Positions 34,257 to 41,217 of a stretch of DNA of 41,217 nt are shown here, one piece after another. A program made the position numbers and the translations under genes. The stretch is from Eubacterium sp. GTDB taxonomy: Bacteria; Bacillota; Clostridia; Lachnospirales; Lachnospiraceae. The notes under the pieces were generated by a model. It was not told the origin of the DNA, made no database searches, and was given only the letters and a program-made list of their open reading frames with translations. The first letter of the stretch is position 1. Every line of letters begins with the position of its first letter. The stretch is from positions 1-41,217 of the forward strand of contig JAAWDZ010000007.1 in the NCBI GenBank assembly GCA_022794015.1. Direction: 5' to 3'.

Positions 34257-34571
34257 TCACCACCTTTCTAATCTGGTCAGGGCATTTTTGGTGTACATTG
34301 CAATGATGGCCCTGTAGCAGTTAATAGCATCCGGGTTCATGCTGGCGAGCTGGTCGGCTGTCATAGCTAACATGCCGATGTTTTCCATAGAGCCTTTGGC
34401 GAGCTGGGCTGAGAGCTTGTCTCGTCCGGAATCCAGCATGGCTCGCTCCAACATGGTATTAGCCTCGTATCTGGCCATCCAGCTGAGGTTGCGTGGTGTT
34501 GGTGTGTAGTTAGTGAGATTTTCTGTGATGGCATCCTCGTAGCCATTTGGATAAATGTTTGCTTGTTTCAT
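34257..34571 (-). CDS. Hypothetical protein, first gene of the element's minus-strand operon
   Basis: 104 residues, soluble, mostly helical after residue 30 (ARYEANTMLERAMLDSGRDKLSAQLAKGSMENIGMLAMTADQL). AAAGGAGC is well placed before the ATG. It is divergent from the STAND gene, with both control regions packed into 34572-34769. No family recognised with confidence. A small hairpin (GTAGC / GCTAC) lies about 20 bp upstream. Confidence 0.6.
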   Translation of the reverse strand: MKQANIYPNGYEDAITENLTNYTPTPRNLSWMARYEANTMLERAMLDSGRDKLSAQLAKGSMENIGMLAMTADQLASMNPDAINCYRAIIAMYTKNALTRLERW

Positions 34572-34626
34572 AAGTCTTGCTCCTTTCTGTAGCGTTTGCT
34601 ACGATAACATAATTAGTAAGTTTTTC

Positions 34627-34656
34627 TTGAACAGCACAAAATGCGTATGTTATAAT
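34627..34656 (+). promoter_or_regulatory. Strong promoter of the STAND gene
   Basis: TTGAAC (34627-34632), 18-bp spacer, TATAAT (34651-34656) preceded by TGT (extended -10). Start near 34663, giving a leader of about 105 nt that contains the inverted repeat AATCTTA / TAAGATT (34663-34695). A near-consensus promoter suggests steady expression, as expected for a sentinel protein. Confidence 0.82.
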
Positions 34657-34769
34657 ATGGAAAATCTTATTGTTGCATCTGCTGTTCTTAAGATTAATTA
34701 TAGTTTCAAAAAAACGGACCGGGTTGTCCTTGTGTTGTCAAAAAAGTTGTCATGGAGGTGATGAGTACT

Positions 34770-37049
34770 TTGAGTGGATTATCTTATAGTGAATTTGACC
34801 AGCTTCTTTTTAGTTTTTGTAAGGATAGTACCAAAGAAGAGTTTTCTAGGACTCTGCTAAAAGCCGGTCTGAAAGAGAGCGATTATAACTGCATTGATCA
34901 AATGGACAAATTTATAATATCAAAGATGCGTACTGGCGTAAGAAATGTAACAAAAGCAATCGTAGGATTTTATTGTGACCAATATGCCAATGAACGGACG
35001 GCAAAATATTTTCAGTCCCATATACTATGTCAAATAGGAGAGGATAGTTACCTCAATCTGATTAAAAAGATTAATGAATTGATTTCCAACGATGGTTCTA
35101 TCGAGGTTGATCAAGCCAATAAATTTTCTGATTATTCCAAAGCAGCAAGAGATTTAATCAAGTCTGCAATGGCAATAGGTGATAAGAATAGAGAGGAACG
35201 CACTGCAAAAGCGACTAAGAAAAACGAGGCATTAGAGGCAATGTCGAAGTATCTGGCCGAAGTATTTGTTTACTGCATTCAACATAAAAACAAACCGAAA
35301 GAGGTACTTTCTTTACCACTTCATAACTTAATGTCTCAAAATACTCAATTTACTGGACGTAAAGAAATATTGCAAGAACTCTCTCAGAATTTTTGGGAAG
35401 GTAGCCATATTCAAATTTTATCGGGTATGCCAGGCGTCGGAAAAACACAGATAGCTTTGCAGTTTGCATACCAAAATATACATGAGTACAGTGTCATATG
35501 GTGGATCAATGCTGAGAGTGAAGCCACTATGCTAGAATCATGCAACGCCTTTTTGTGTTGCAAAAATATTTCCAATTCAGACTATACTGCCCCCAAATTT
35601 TGTGATTGTTTCAACCAATGTGAGGATTATTGGCTTTTGATATATGATAACGTAGATTTTTCATCTGCAAAAAGAAAACAGATGCTTGACAATTACATTC
35701 CTAAAAACCGAAAAAAGGGGAATATATTAATAACATCTCGCTGTAGAAATGATTTTTATGGTATATCCCCAATTGATGTGGGCGCTTTTGCCCTACATGA
35801 GGCAATATGCTTTATCCGAGATAATTTAGAAAAAAGCCAAATCAAAGGGGATAAATACTTGGCAAGACGGCTAGGGTTTTTACCTCTGGCCCTAAGTTAT
35901 GCGGTTGCCTATATTAAACAAACTCCGTCTTGTAACTGCTCAGATTATCTAAAGAAGTTATCAAATAAAGGCGTTAAGCTCTTTGAGGTTAGTGACGACA
36001 TTGGTCTTGATTACTACAGAAAGACAGTCCGTGCTACATTTATGATTTCTATTGAAGAATTTGAGGAGAAATCTAAGAACGGAGACAAATTCATGTCGGC
36101 TGTTCTAGAATTTATTTATGCAACTGCTTATTTTCCACCCAATAACATTGACTTAAACCTCATAACCATGTTTTGCGATAATTTCTCTACCACGCTAAAC
36201 GAAATTTTACATGACTCCTCCCTGTGTGATAAGCTAGTGCGCATATTGATTTCTCGTTCACTCTTTTACGTTGTGGCGACTTCTGCTGCCGAGTACCGCC
36301 ACGAATACAATGACCAAATACTAGGCATGCATCGTTTGTTTCAGGAAATTCTCATGAATGAAATGCCACCAATCTTTCCTAAAGAATGGGATACAATTTA
36401 TGCTCCTTTTCCACATAAATCACGTATAACACCCTGGTTGCCAAAAACAATAACAGGTGAAACTACATATTTTACTAGTGAAGACATATTAAGCCTTCTC
36501 CCACTTCTTTACCAAAAAATACAACTTTTACGCCTAAATCCTGGAGCAATGAAGAATACTATTAGAATAATCGAAAATATAGAAAATTTTTTTGCAAATA
36601 TGAAAGACGGCCAAATAATCATACCTCTCACCTTTTTAATAGAACGTGGGTACGACTTGCTGAATATGGATTTATCCACACACATTAAGGGGCTTCAGGG
36701 ATATTCGCGTCATCTTTTATATTTATATCTGGATTTCTTACGATTAATTATTCGAATTATATTACTTAATGACGGCCATTTAGTCGGACTTCGCAATTTG
36801 GATGAATATAATGAAGAGTCCACATCCGCAATCATCGATACTTATTCCAGTTTATTTTTTTCATTAAGTACCCCTGATCACGCTACGGAACAAGAATTTG
36901 ACGATAACAAGGGTAATTTCCGTATATATATTCAAGAAATACTTGCTCGTGAGGGGCTCACTATTACTAATGGACTATTAGCCAATATACGAGAATCAAC
37001 GAATAGTATACATGATGTAAATAAGAACGATGAAACAGGCGAAATATGA
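34770..37049 (+). CDS. NB-ARC/STAND NTPase, candidate defence sensor
   Basis: 759 residues (numbered from TTG 34770). Region 1-190 is helical and unrecognised, the place where effectors sit in this superfamily. The NTPase module follows: FTGR (194-197), Walker A GMPGVGKT (219-226), WWINAE, Walker B WLLIYDNVD (288-296), ILITSR sensor (319-324), LGFLPLAL (368-375, the GLPL motif) and MHRLFQEIL (520-528, MHD-like). Residues 535-759 are helical without obvious TPR or WD repeats and may be the sensor. GGAGGTGAT, fully complementary to the 16S end, sits seven bases before TTG; the in-frame ATGs at 34752 and 34761 are poorly spaced. The gene is AT-rich compared with the element genes and stands alone on the plus strand. 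Known relatives act in anti-phage defence or signalling; the ligand here is unknown. Confidence 0.85.
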   Translation: MSGLSYSEFDQLLFSFCKDSTKEEFSRTLLKAGLKESDYNCIDQMDKFIISKMRTGVRNVTKAIVGFYCDQYANERTAKYFQSHILCQIGEDSYLNLIKKINELISNDGSIEVDQANKFSDYSKAARDLIKSAMAIGDKNREERTAKATKKNEALEAMSKYLAEVFVYCIQHKNKPKEVLSLPLHNLMSQNTQFTGRKEILQELSQNFWEGSHIQILSGMPGVGKTQIALQFAYQNIHEYSVIWWINAESEATMLESCNAFLCCKNISNSDYTAPKFCDCFNQCEDYWLLIYDNVDFSSAKRKQMLDNYIPKNRKKGNILITSRCRNDFYGISPIDVGAFALHEAICFIRDNLEKSQIKGDKYLARRLGFLPLALSYAVAYIKQTPSCNCSDYLKKLSNKGVKLFEVSDDIGLDYYRKTVRATFMISIEEFEEKSKNGDKFMSAVLEFIYATAYFPPNNIDLNLITMFCDNFSTTLNEILHDSSLCDKLVRILISRSLFYVVATSAAEYRHEYNDQILGMHRLFQEILMNEMPPIFPKEWDTIYAPFPHKSRITPWLPKTITGETTYFTSEDILSLLPLLYQKIQLLRLNPGAMKNTIRIIENIENFFANMKDGQIIIPLTFLIERGYDLLNMDLSTHIKGLQGYSRHLLYLYLDFLRLIIRIILLNDGHLVGLRNLDEYNEESTSAIIDTYSSLFFSLSTPDHATEQEFDDNKGNFRIYIQEILAREGLTITNGLLANIRESTNSIHDVNKNDETGEI

Positions 37050-37057
37050 TGAATAAA

Positions 37058-37244
37058 TTGACAAAAGTAATTATGTATGCTATCTTGATATAAGTTATCA
37101 ACAGATAATTACGAACATTAATATACGCACTAGGTTTCCATGGTTCGCCTAATATCTCCTCCAGACAAAGGAAATTATTACAGAAATTGCCAATCCTCAA
37201 TTTTCGAGGATTGGTGATACTGTAATAATTTTTATTATTGGAGG
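37058..37244 (+). promoter_or_regulatory. Promoter and structured leader of the 225-residue gene
   Basis: TTGACA (37058-37063), 17-bp spacer, TATCTT (37081-37086). The leader then contains CCTCCA (37158-37163), complementary to TGGAGG of the ribosome binding site (37239-37244). Between them is a long stem: AAATTATTACAG / CTGTAATAATTT (37172-37183 and 37220-37231) enclosing CCAATCCTC / GAGGATTGG (37190-37198 and 37206-37214), followed by TTTTT. The stem may be the terminator of the STAND gene, an attenuator for the next gene, or both. Confidence 0.6.
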
Positions 37245-37250
37245 TGCATT

Positions 37251-37928
37251 ATGAGACGATACGACTACAACGTTGAACCATGTTCCCCGTATTTAATCCA
37301 GAGTGAAGGTATGAACCTTTCTTATAACGACAAGAAAGGCAAAGAGGAGATTCGCAAATTGGCGATTACTCTTTCGAACTTCGAACTTGATGTATATGAT
37401 TGCATAACTTCGAGTATGAATCACCCGACCTCCCTCTGTGATAGCTGTCTAATTGACGACCATTCATTCGATGACAGTAACCATGATTATAGTAGCGAAG
37501 ATGGTGATTCGATTTTTTTTCGTCAAAATTATAAGTGTATTATGCATGGGGAAAACGCAGATTGGATTCTATGTGGTATTGGACTTTGGTTTGATTGCAT
37601 TAAGTTTCAGTATTGTAATTGTAGCATTAAAAATGCATGTGACAGGAAGAGACACGGAGGAACTGTTTATATCCGACAGGCTAAAAACCTTGTAAAAGAT
37701 CTCAAATTTGTAGCAAAAGTACCATTGCGCCAAGGGGATACTTATGAGAAATATGGGCTCTGGTGGGCTGCAGACGACTGGAAGTTCAGAGATGGCACAC
37801 TCGGGAATGCGTTTACGGTCATTGAAACATCGATGCAGGGAGAACATTGCACTTTAGAATACTATCGTCCGGAAGGTAGGCGACATTATCTTTGCAAAAT
37901 TCGCCAAGGGGTACATACCTTCGAGTAA
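37251..37928 (+). CDS. Unrecognised cysteine-rich protein, 225 residues
   Basis: No family recognised. The protein is soluble, acidic in the middle (SFDDSNHDYSSEDGDS) and has more than ten cysteines, with pairs CDSC and CNC and nearby His that could bind metal. The C-terminal half (GTVYIRQAKNLVKDLKFVAKVPLRQGDTYEKYGLWWAADDWKFRDG) contains Trp-rich turns. GGAGGTG is six bases before the ATG. It follows the STAND gene on the same strand but has its own promoter and ends at its own terminator (37933). Similar AT-rich base use suggests it came with the STAND gene. A partner, ligand or regulator of the NTPase is possible but unproven. Confidence 0.65.
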   Translation: MRRYDYNVEPCSPYLIQSEGMNLSYNDKKGKEEIRKLAITLSNFELDVYDCITSSMNHPTSLCDSCLIDDHSFDDSNHDYSSEDGDSIFFRQNYKCIMHGENADWILCGIGLWFDCIKFQYCNCSIKNACDRKRHGGTVYIRQAKNLVKDLKFVAKVPLRQGDTYEKYGLWWAADDWKFRDGTLGNAFTVIETSMQGEHCTLEYYRPEGRRHYLCKIRQGVHTFE

Positions 37929-37932
37929 AAAT

Positions 37933-37956
37933 AACCTCGCTCATATGGGCGAGGTT
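37933..37956 (+). terminator. Intrinsic terminator after the 225-residue gene
   Basis: AACCTCGC (37933-37940) pairs with GCGAGGTT (37949-37956), followed by TTC and a T-rich stretch. It lies 4 bp past the TAA stop. Confidence 0.85.
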
Positions 37957-38005
37957 TTCATTTATTGTTCAATAATAATCTTTCTAGACCTCTGGCCGGT
38001 CAAAT

Positions 38006-38035
38006 TTGAGCCAGAATCAAGGAATGTGATACAAT
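38006..38035 (+). promoter_or_regulatory. Promoter of the attenuator leader
   Basis: TTGAGC (38006-38011), 18-bp spacer, TACAAT (38030-38035) preceded by TGA (extended -10). The expected start is 38040-38042, exactly at the first arm of the leader stem. Confidence 0.7.
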
Positions 38036-38039
38036 AAGA

Positions 38040-38171
38040 GTGTCTTACTCTTATAAATAATCAGATGTTTTGTTTTGCTATTGGTTCGCTCAAAGCGGCA
38101 TCGCATAGTAATCAATAGTGGAATGCATCTGATTGCGAATAGGAGTAAGACACCTTGCGGTGTCGCTTTTT
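38040..38171 (+). ncRNA. Leader RNA with antiterminator/terminator geometry
   Basis: The 5' end GTGTCTTACTC (38040-38050) is perfectly complementary to GAGTAAGACAC (38143-38153). Inside, AATCAGATG / CATCTGATT (38059-38067 and 38126-38134), CTATTG / CAATAG (38078-38083 and 38113-38118) and CGCT / AGCG (38087-38097) stack into one long stem. The 3' arm of the closing stem overlaps a second hairpin, GACACC-TTGC-GGTGTC (38149-38164), followed by GC and TTTTT (38167-38171). The two structures exclude each other, the hallmark of a transcription attenuator. A 17-codon ORF lies inside. No known riboswitch or T-box motif was recognised. Confidence 0.65.
38065..38118 (+). CDS. 17-codon upstream ORF in the leader
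   Basis: Reads MFCFAIGSLKAASHSNQ and stops with TAG at 38118. Its start codon lies in one arm of the second stem and its stop in the third stem, so ribosome movement would open these stems and shift the balance between the closing stem and the terminator. No strong ribosome binding site precedes it, so translation is unproven. Confidence 0.35.
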   Translation: MFCFAIGSLKAASHSNQ

Positions 38172-38209
38172 GTAAGGATGCCCAAATAAATAATCATAAG
38201 GAGTCGTCT

Positions 38210-38587
38210 ATGGATAATAACGAGATAAAAAAGCATACTACTCGTCAAGAGATGGTTATTGGTTTAAGTTTCATAATCGGATTAATCTTAAGTATTATTA
38301 CCTTTATTCTTGCTGCGCGACTTTTTTCTACTTCTGGGCCAGAAGCCAATGCCCCAGCGCTTCTGTTCTTTCCTTTTTTAATTCTCTTAGCAGACCCACT
38401 CGGACTAATTATGGCTATATTATCTATAGTGTATCTTAAAAAGAACTATCACAAACCAAGTACCCTCACGCTTGTGCTCGGAGTAATAGGGGCTATTTTA
38501 TGTTCAATTCCAATCCTGCTCACAGCGATTATGTTTGTCGGTAATTATAGTACGTATAACAATAGCTGGGATTTCTTTTTTCTATAA
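38210..38587 (+). CDS. Small multi-span membrane protein under leader control
   Basis: 125 residues with three to four hydrophobic segments (about 14-36, 44-71 and 81-108), a short charged N-terminus (DNNEIKKHTTRQE) and an aromatic tail (NNSWDFFFL). It has the general look of DUF4190-type proteins, but I would not assign it. Start at ATG 38210 after AAGGAG; the longer open frame upstream covers the leader RNA and is not coding. No transporter motif is visible. The attenuator in front suggests an inducible response, perhaps to an antibiotic or a metabolite. Confidence 0.7.
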   Translation: MDNNEIKKHTTRQEMVIGLSFIIGLILSIITFILAARLFSTSGPEANAPALLFFPFLILLADPLGLIMAILSIVYLKKNYHKPSTLTLVLGVIGAILCSIPILLTAIMFVGNYSTYNNSWDFFFL

Positions 38588-38779
38588 TTCCACTTAAAAA
38601 TATAAAATATGCTTCCTGATGTTGAAATTCTCGTAGATTCATCAATCCAGCTTTGACCCCTAAAAGGAACCAATATGTTTTGTATATCGACTCCTTATAA
38701 TTGGGAAACAATTTATTTCGGAAAATCTAAATTATAGCTTTGTATTTATAGGTTAAATAATCGGTCGCAAGTGTTTCTT

Positions 38780-41217
38780 TTATCTAATCTTTATCTTCAC
38801 ACTCGCCTTCCTGTTACTTCCATCCGTAGCCATTGCAGTAATCTTGACGGTTTTACCTTTGCCAGCCTTCTTGGCCGTTACTCTACCTTTGTTGGTTACG
38901 GTAGCATATTTCTTATTACTACTCATCCATTGCGGGGTTTTGTTTGCGCCTTTTGATGCTGTCACTTTGGCTTTGAGGCTTATGGATTTGCCAACCTTCA
39001 GGTTCTGGGTCTTTTGTCCAGAAATAGTAATCTTCTTTACAACACCCTTCATGCCCTTGATTTTATAGGATGCTTTCTTTCCACTCCCATCATTAGCTGT
39101 AGCAGTGATTGTAACGGTTTTACCAGCTCCGGCTTTCTTGATGGTTACAGCGCCTTTACTATTTACTGTGGCATATTTTGTGTTACTAGATTTCCAAGTA
39201 ATAGATTTATCTGTGGCATTGGATGGTGTTATAAAAGCTTCCAGTGTGATTTTCTTACCGGTGGCTATTTTGTGGGAGAGGCCGGTGATAGCTATTTTCT
39301 CCACTTTGACGGTCGTATCTGTCTGGTTGCTGGAATTGCCTGGATTTGGCTGGCTTGTTCCGGGAGTGCTTGGGTTGCCAGGAGTGTTAGTGTTCGTGTT
39401 GCCGGGGTCTGGATTATCGGGATTTTCTACTTTGTCTACAACAGGTATTTCTGTCCCATTTCCATCTGCTACTACTTCTGTTTTAGCGTCCCCATTATCA
39501 TTTAAGACAAACAGCTGGACCTCGGATGTTTGAATACTTGTACCCTCCGGAGAATTATCTCTTGGCTGGACAGAACTAATCATCTGCTTGCCCTCAGTAA
39601 GATTGACATTAGCAAATGTTTTACTGTTAACTACGGACTGGTCGCTCGTTCTGATATTTTGCACTACGTATTCCATCGTACCGTCACTAATAGCAGTTAT
39701 CTTAAATGTATATGCGTCATTATCCAGTAAGTAAATATCTTTCTGGCCATCAGTTATGGATATGTAGATTTTATCACTATTGATATAATCTACAATATTA
39801 TTTGTTATTTTACCTGCGAGCTGCCCCTTGGCGTCGTAAATTTCCACATTTACAGGACAGTGTATACCTATAAGCCCTAAGATATTTGCTCCAACATCAC
39901 TCAGAAGTTTAACTCGTCGCCAATTTGCAGCCCTGTCTAAGGCTGCTTTCGCTTCGTCTTGTGTTTTATACTCGGATATATCCTTTTCATCACGTAAATA
40001 TTCTAGGTAAGCTGCTTGATTATGGGCACCCGTACACATTTCTAGTCCTTCATAATCATTCCAAATATTGCTATACCAATAACTTTGACCAAATTTATTC
40101 CAGATATTGCCTAAAATTGTCCGTGGCACCCAAGATACAATATCTTCAGCATCGGCTATATTAAAAATATTTTCATAAGAATCTACTTTGCTGTCAGAGA
40201 AAAGTCCTACATCAGGACAAGCAAAAGTATAAGCATAAATGTCAGTCTGCGAAACCCCACTATCTACTAAACGCCCAGCTAAAATATTTGCCACTGCCGC
40301 CCCTCGGCTAAAACCAGTGATTACGAAATCCGTGTTGGAAAAATCTGTTGTTCCAAGGAAACCAACCATTTTATAATAGAGTCCGTTTGCTGCCTGCGAA
40401 AAGCCCTGATGTTGACCGGTAGTGATATCAATCTTAGTATTTAAATTACTGAGCCATTCTATTGCATCTTCGGTGCCCCGGGCCACAATCAATACTAAAT
40501 TTTTCCCATTATCTAGATTCTTTTTCGCCATTCCATAACCAACCCATATTCCATCCCACATATTGTAGTCCGTAATCGAATCAGAATCATTAAAGCCAAA
40601 GCTATTGAAGGTAGCTTTCATATTGTTTTCATCGTAAACGGAGTTACACATAGCAATCAGCATATGAGCTAATTGTGGATTATAAACAGTAGCATCTGTC
40701 TTTCTCATACATACTTCTAGAGGGCGATCAAATCCTTCGTAACCATCAGGTGGAGAAACGTCTTTACTGGTATAAACCTTGTATTTAAAAGGGTCATAAT
40801 CTGGAGCTGTACTGTTGAAATGAATGGTCGCAGTGATAAATGCGTTGTTTCTAACTCCAATTTCTATATTTTGCCAACTGGTTTCATCACTCGTATAATA
40901 TACATCTGTCAAGTTATCACAGCCAGCAAATGCACTGTTTCCAATACTGGTGACGCTATCCGGGATATTAATACTGGTCAGTTTACTACAACCATAGAAT
41001 GCAGAGACTCCAATGCTAGTGACGCTATCCGGGATATTAATACTGGTCATCCTACTACAATCTTCGAATGCACAGATTCCAATACTGGTGACGCTATTTG
41101 GGATATTAACGCCGGTCAGTTTACTACAACCATTGAATGTATAGTTTTTTATACTAGTAACGCCATCTGGGATATTAATGCTAGTCAGATTGGAACAATC
41201 CTCGAAAGCACCCTCAC
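38780..41217 (-). CDS. BspA-like LRR protein with class-3-lipase-like domain and Ig-like C-terminus (5' end cut off)
   Basis: The frame is open to the window edge; 811 residues are visible and the start lies outside. Order: BspA-type leucine-rich repeats (four full 23-residue units, fragment residues 7-98), then a Lipase_3-like alpha/beta-hydrolase domain (about 170-420) with nucleophile motif GFSRG (301-305, Ser303), likely Asp355 or Asp358 in ADAEDIV and His398 in TGAHNQA. An Ig/beta region follows, then a Pro/Asn/Thr-rich linker (NPDPGNTNTNTPGNPSTPG) and two Big_2-like domains ending VKIKIR. The ATG at 41050 is an internal Met in a repeat, not the start. Probably a secreted or surface protein that combines binding and ester hydrolysis; the substrate is unknown. 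No LPXTG anchor. Confidence 0.86.
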   Translation of the reverse strand, partial: EGAFEDCSNLTSINIPDGVTSIKNYTFNGCSKLTGVNIPNSVTSIGICAFEDCSRMTSINIPDSVTSIGVSAFYGCSKLTSINIPDSVTSIGNSAFAGCDNLTDVYYTSDETSWQNIEIGVRNNAFITATIHFNSTAPDYDPFKYKVYTSKDVSPPDGYEGFDRPLEVCMRKTDATVYNPQLAHMLIAMCNSVYDENNMKATFNSFGFNDSDSITDYNMWDGIWVGYGMAKKNLDNGKNLVLIVARGTEDAIEWLSNLNTKIDITTGQHQGFSQAANGLYYKMVGFLGTTDFSNTDFVITGFSRGAAVANILAGRLVDSGVSQTDIYAYTFACPDVGLFSDSKVDSYENIFNIADAEDIVSWVPRTILGNIWNKFGQSYWYSNIWNDYEGLEMCTGAHNQAAYLEYLRDEKDISEYKTQDEAKAALDRAANWRRVKLLSDVGANILGLIGIHCPVNVEIYDAKGQLAGKITNNIVDYINSDKIYISITDGQKDIYLLDNDAYTFKITAISDGTMEYVVQNIRTSDQSVVNSKTFANVNLTEGKQMISSVQPRDNSPEGTSIQTSEVQLFVLNDNGDAKTEVVADGNGTEIPVVDKVENPDNPDPGNTNTNTPGNPSTPGTSQPNPGNSSNQTDTTVKVEKIAITGLSHKIATGKKITLEAFITPSNATDKSITWKSSNTKYATVNSKGAVTIKKAGAGKTVTITATANDGSGKKASYKIKGMKGVVKKITISGQKTQNLKVGKSISLKAKVTASKGANKTPQWMSSNKKYATVTNKGRVTAKKAGKGKTVKITAMATDGSNRKASVKIKIR
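40922..41197 (-). repeat. BspA-type leucine-rich repeat units, 69 bp each
   Basis: Four tandem units at 41197-41129, 41128-41060, 41059-40991 and 40990-40922, each encoding a 23-residue repeat of the form CS-LTSINIPDSVTSIG--AF. DNA similarity between units is high, so recombination between them could change repeat number. The array probably continues beyond the window. Confidence 0.88.

Larger units (their letters stand above)
22287..37957. mobile_element. Integrated mobilizable element next to tRNA-Ala; right end unresolved
   Basis: A serine recombinase at the tRNA edge, a coupling ATPase, a replication-relaxation protein, two DNA methyltransferases and several families typical of clostridial conjugative elements (DUF4314, DUF5049, amidoligase, GGCT) form one minus-strand module from 22.3 to 34.6 kb. 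The plus-strand STAND and 225-residue genes look like cargo. I did not find a second copy of the tRNA 3' end or of the junction dyad, so the right limit given here is only the last terminator that seems linked to the cargo. No VirB4/VirB6-like channel gene is visible. Confidence 0.6.

Noticed and set aside
34657-34761. 34-codon ORF before the STAND gene that could be a coupled leader peptide
   Set aside because: Its ATG overlaps the end of the -10 element, upstream of the expected transcription start, so it would not be on the transcript.
38040-38171. Retron msr/msd-like RNA, because of the long inverted repeat closing a structured RNA
   Set aside because: No reverse transcriptase is encoded nearby, and the 3' arm overlaps a normal terminator hairpin, which fits attenuation better.
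40922-41217. CRISPR-like array of about 69-bp units
   Set aside because: The units are coding, in frame, and encode 23-residue leucine-rich repeats. No conserved repeat with unique spacers is present anywhere in the window.
22287-41217. Second copy of the tRNA 3' end as attR
   Set aside because: Reading through the right part I did not find the T-arm and acceptor sequence again, so the right end lies outside the window or uses a short serine-integrase core that cannot be spotted by eye.

Overview
The window looks like a chromosomal segment of a gut-type Clostridia, most likely Lachnospiraceae, carrying an integrated mobile element. That is an inference from gene content: a split transketolase, a two-gene minimal SUF system, a very large secreted GH2 enzyme, BspA-type surface repeats, and strong AGGAGG ribosome binding sites. 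No 16S or other species marker is present.

Left part (1 to about 22.2 kb), resident chromosome. Nearly all genes lie on the minus strand. They are sbcC/sbcD (DNA end processing), a 2874-residue secreted multidomain GH2 glycosidase, a NodB-type polysaccharide deacetylase, murI (D-glutamate for peptidoglycan), a divergent small zinc-ribbon protein resembling flagellar-operon protein YvyF, a sufC-sufB pair behind a structured leader, a DUF6033-like protein, and a two-subunit transketolase preceded by a 25-codon ORF whose first residues resemble a transaldolase. Three intergenic palindromic elements with CAGTTCAG / CTGAACTG-type ends are scattered here. One of them forms the 5' leader of the suf transcript.

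Middle (about 22.29 to 34.57 kb), integrated element. An intact tRNA-Ala(CGC) gene marks the left edge. A large serine recombinase reads toward the tRNA, and its open frame runs straight through the antisense of the tRNA into host DNA. Behind it, all on the minus strand, come DUF4314, a 'virulence-related' family protein, a DUF5049 protein, an unrecognised 236-residue protein, a GGCT/AIG2-like cyclotransferase, an amidoligase, a small basic protein, a C5-cytosine methyltransferase, a replication-relaxation protein, a VirD4/TraG-like coupling ATPase, a small membrane protein, an MT-A70 methyltransferase and two more small proteins. No VirB4-like ATPase or classical MOB relaxase is visible, so this part looks like an integrative mobilizable element, or one arm of a conjugative element.

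Right part (34.6 to 38.6 kb), plus-strand, visibly AT-richer cargo. It holds an NB-ARC/STAND NTPase (defence or signalling candidate), an unrecognised cysteine-rich 225-residue protein with a structured leader, and a small membrane protein behind a leader with antiterminator/terminator geometry and a 17-codon upstream ORF. This is the best candidate for an undescribed system. The window ends in a 5'-truncated BspA-like leucine-rich-repeat protein with a class-3-lipase-like domain and C-terminal Ig-like domains. The right boundary of the element was not found.
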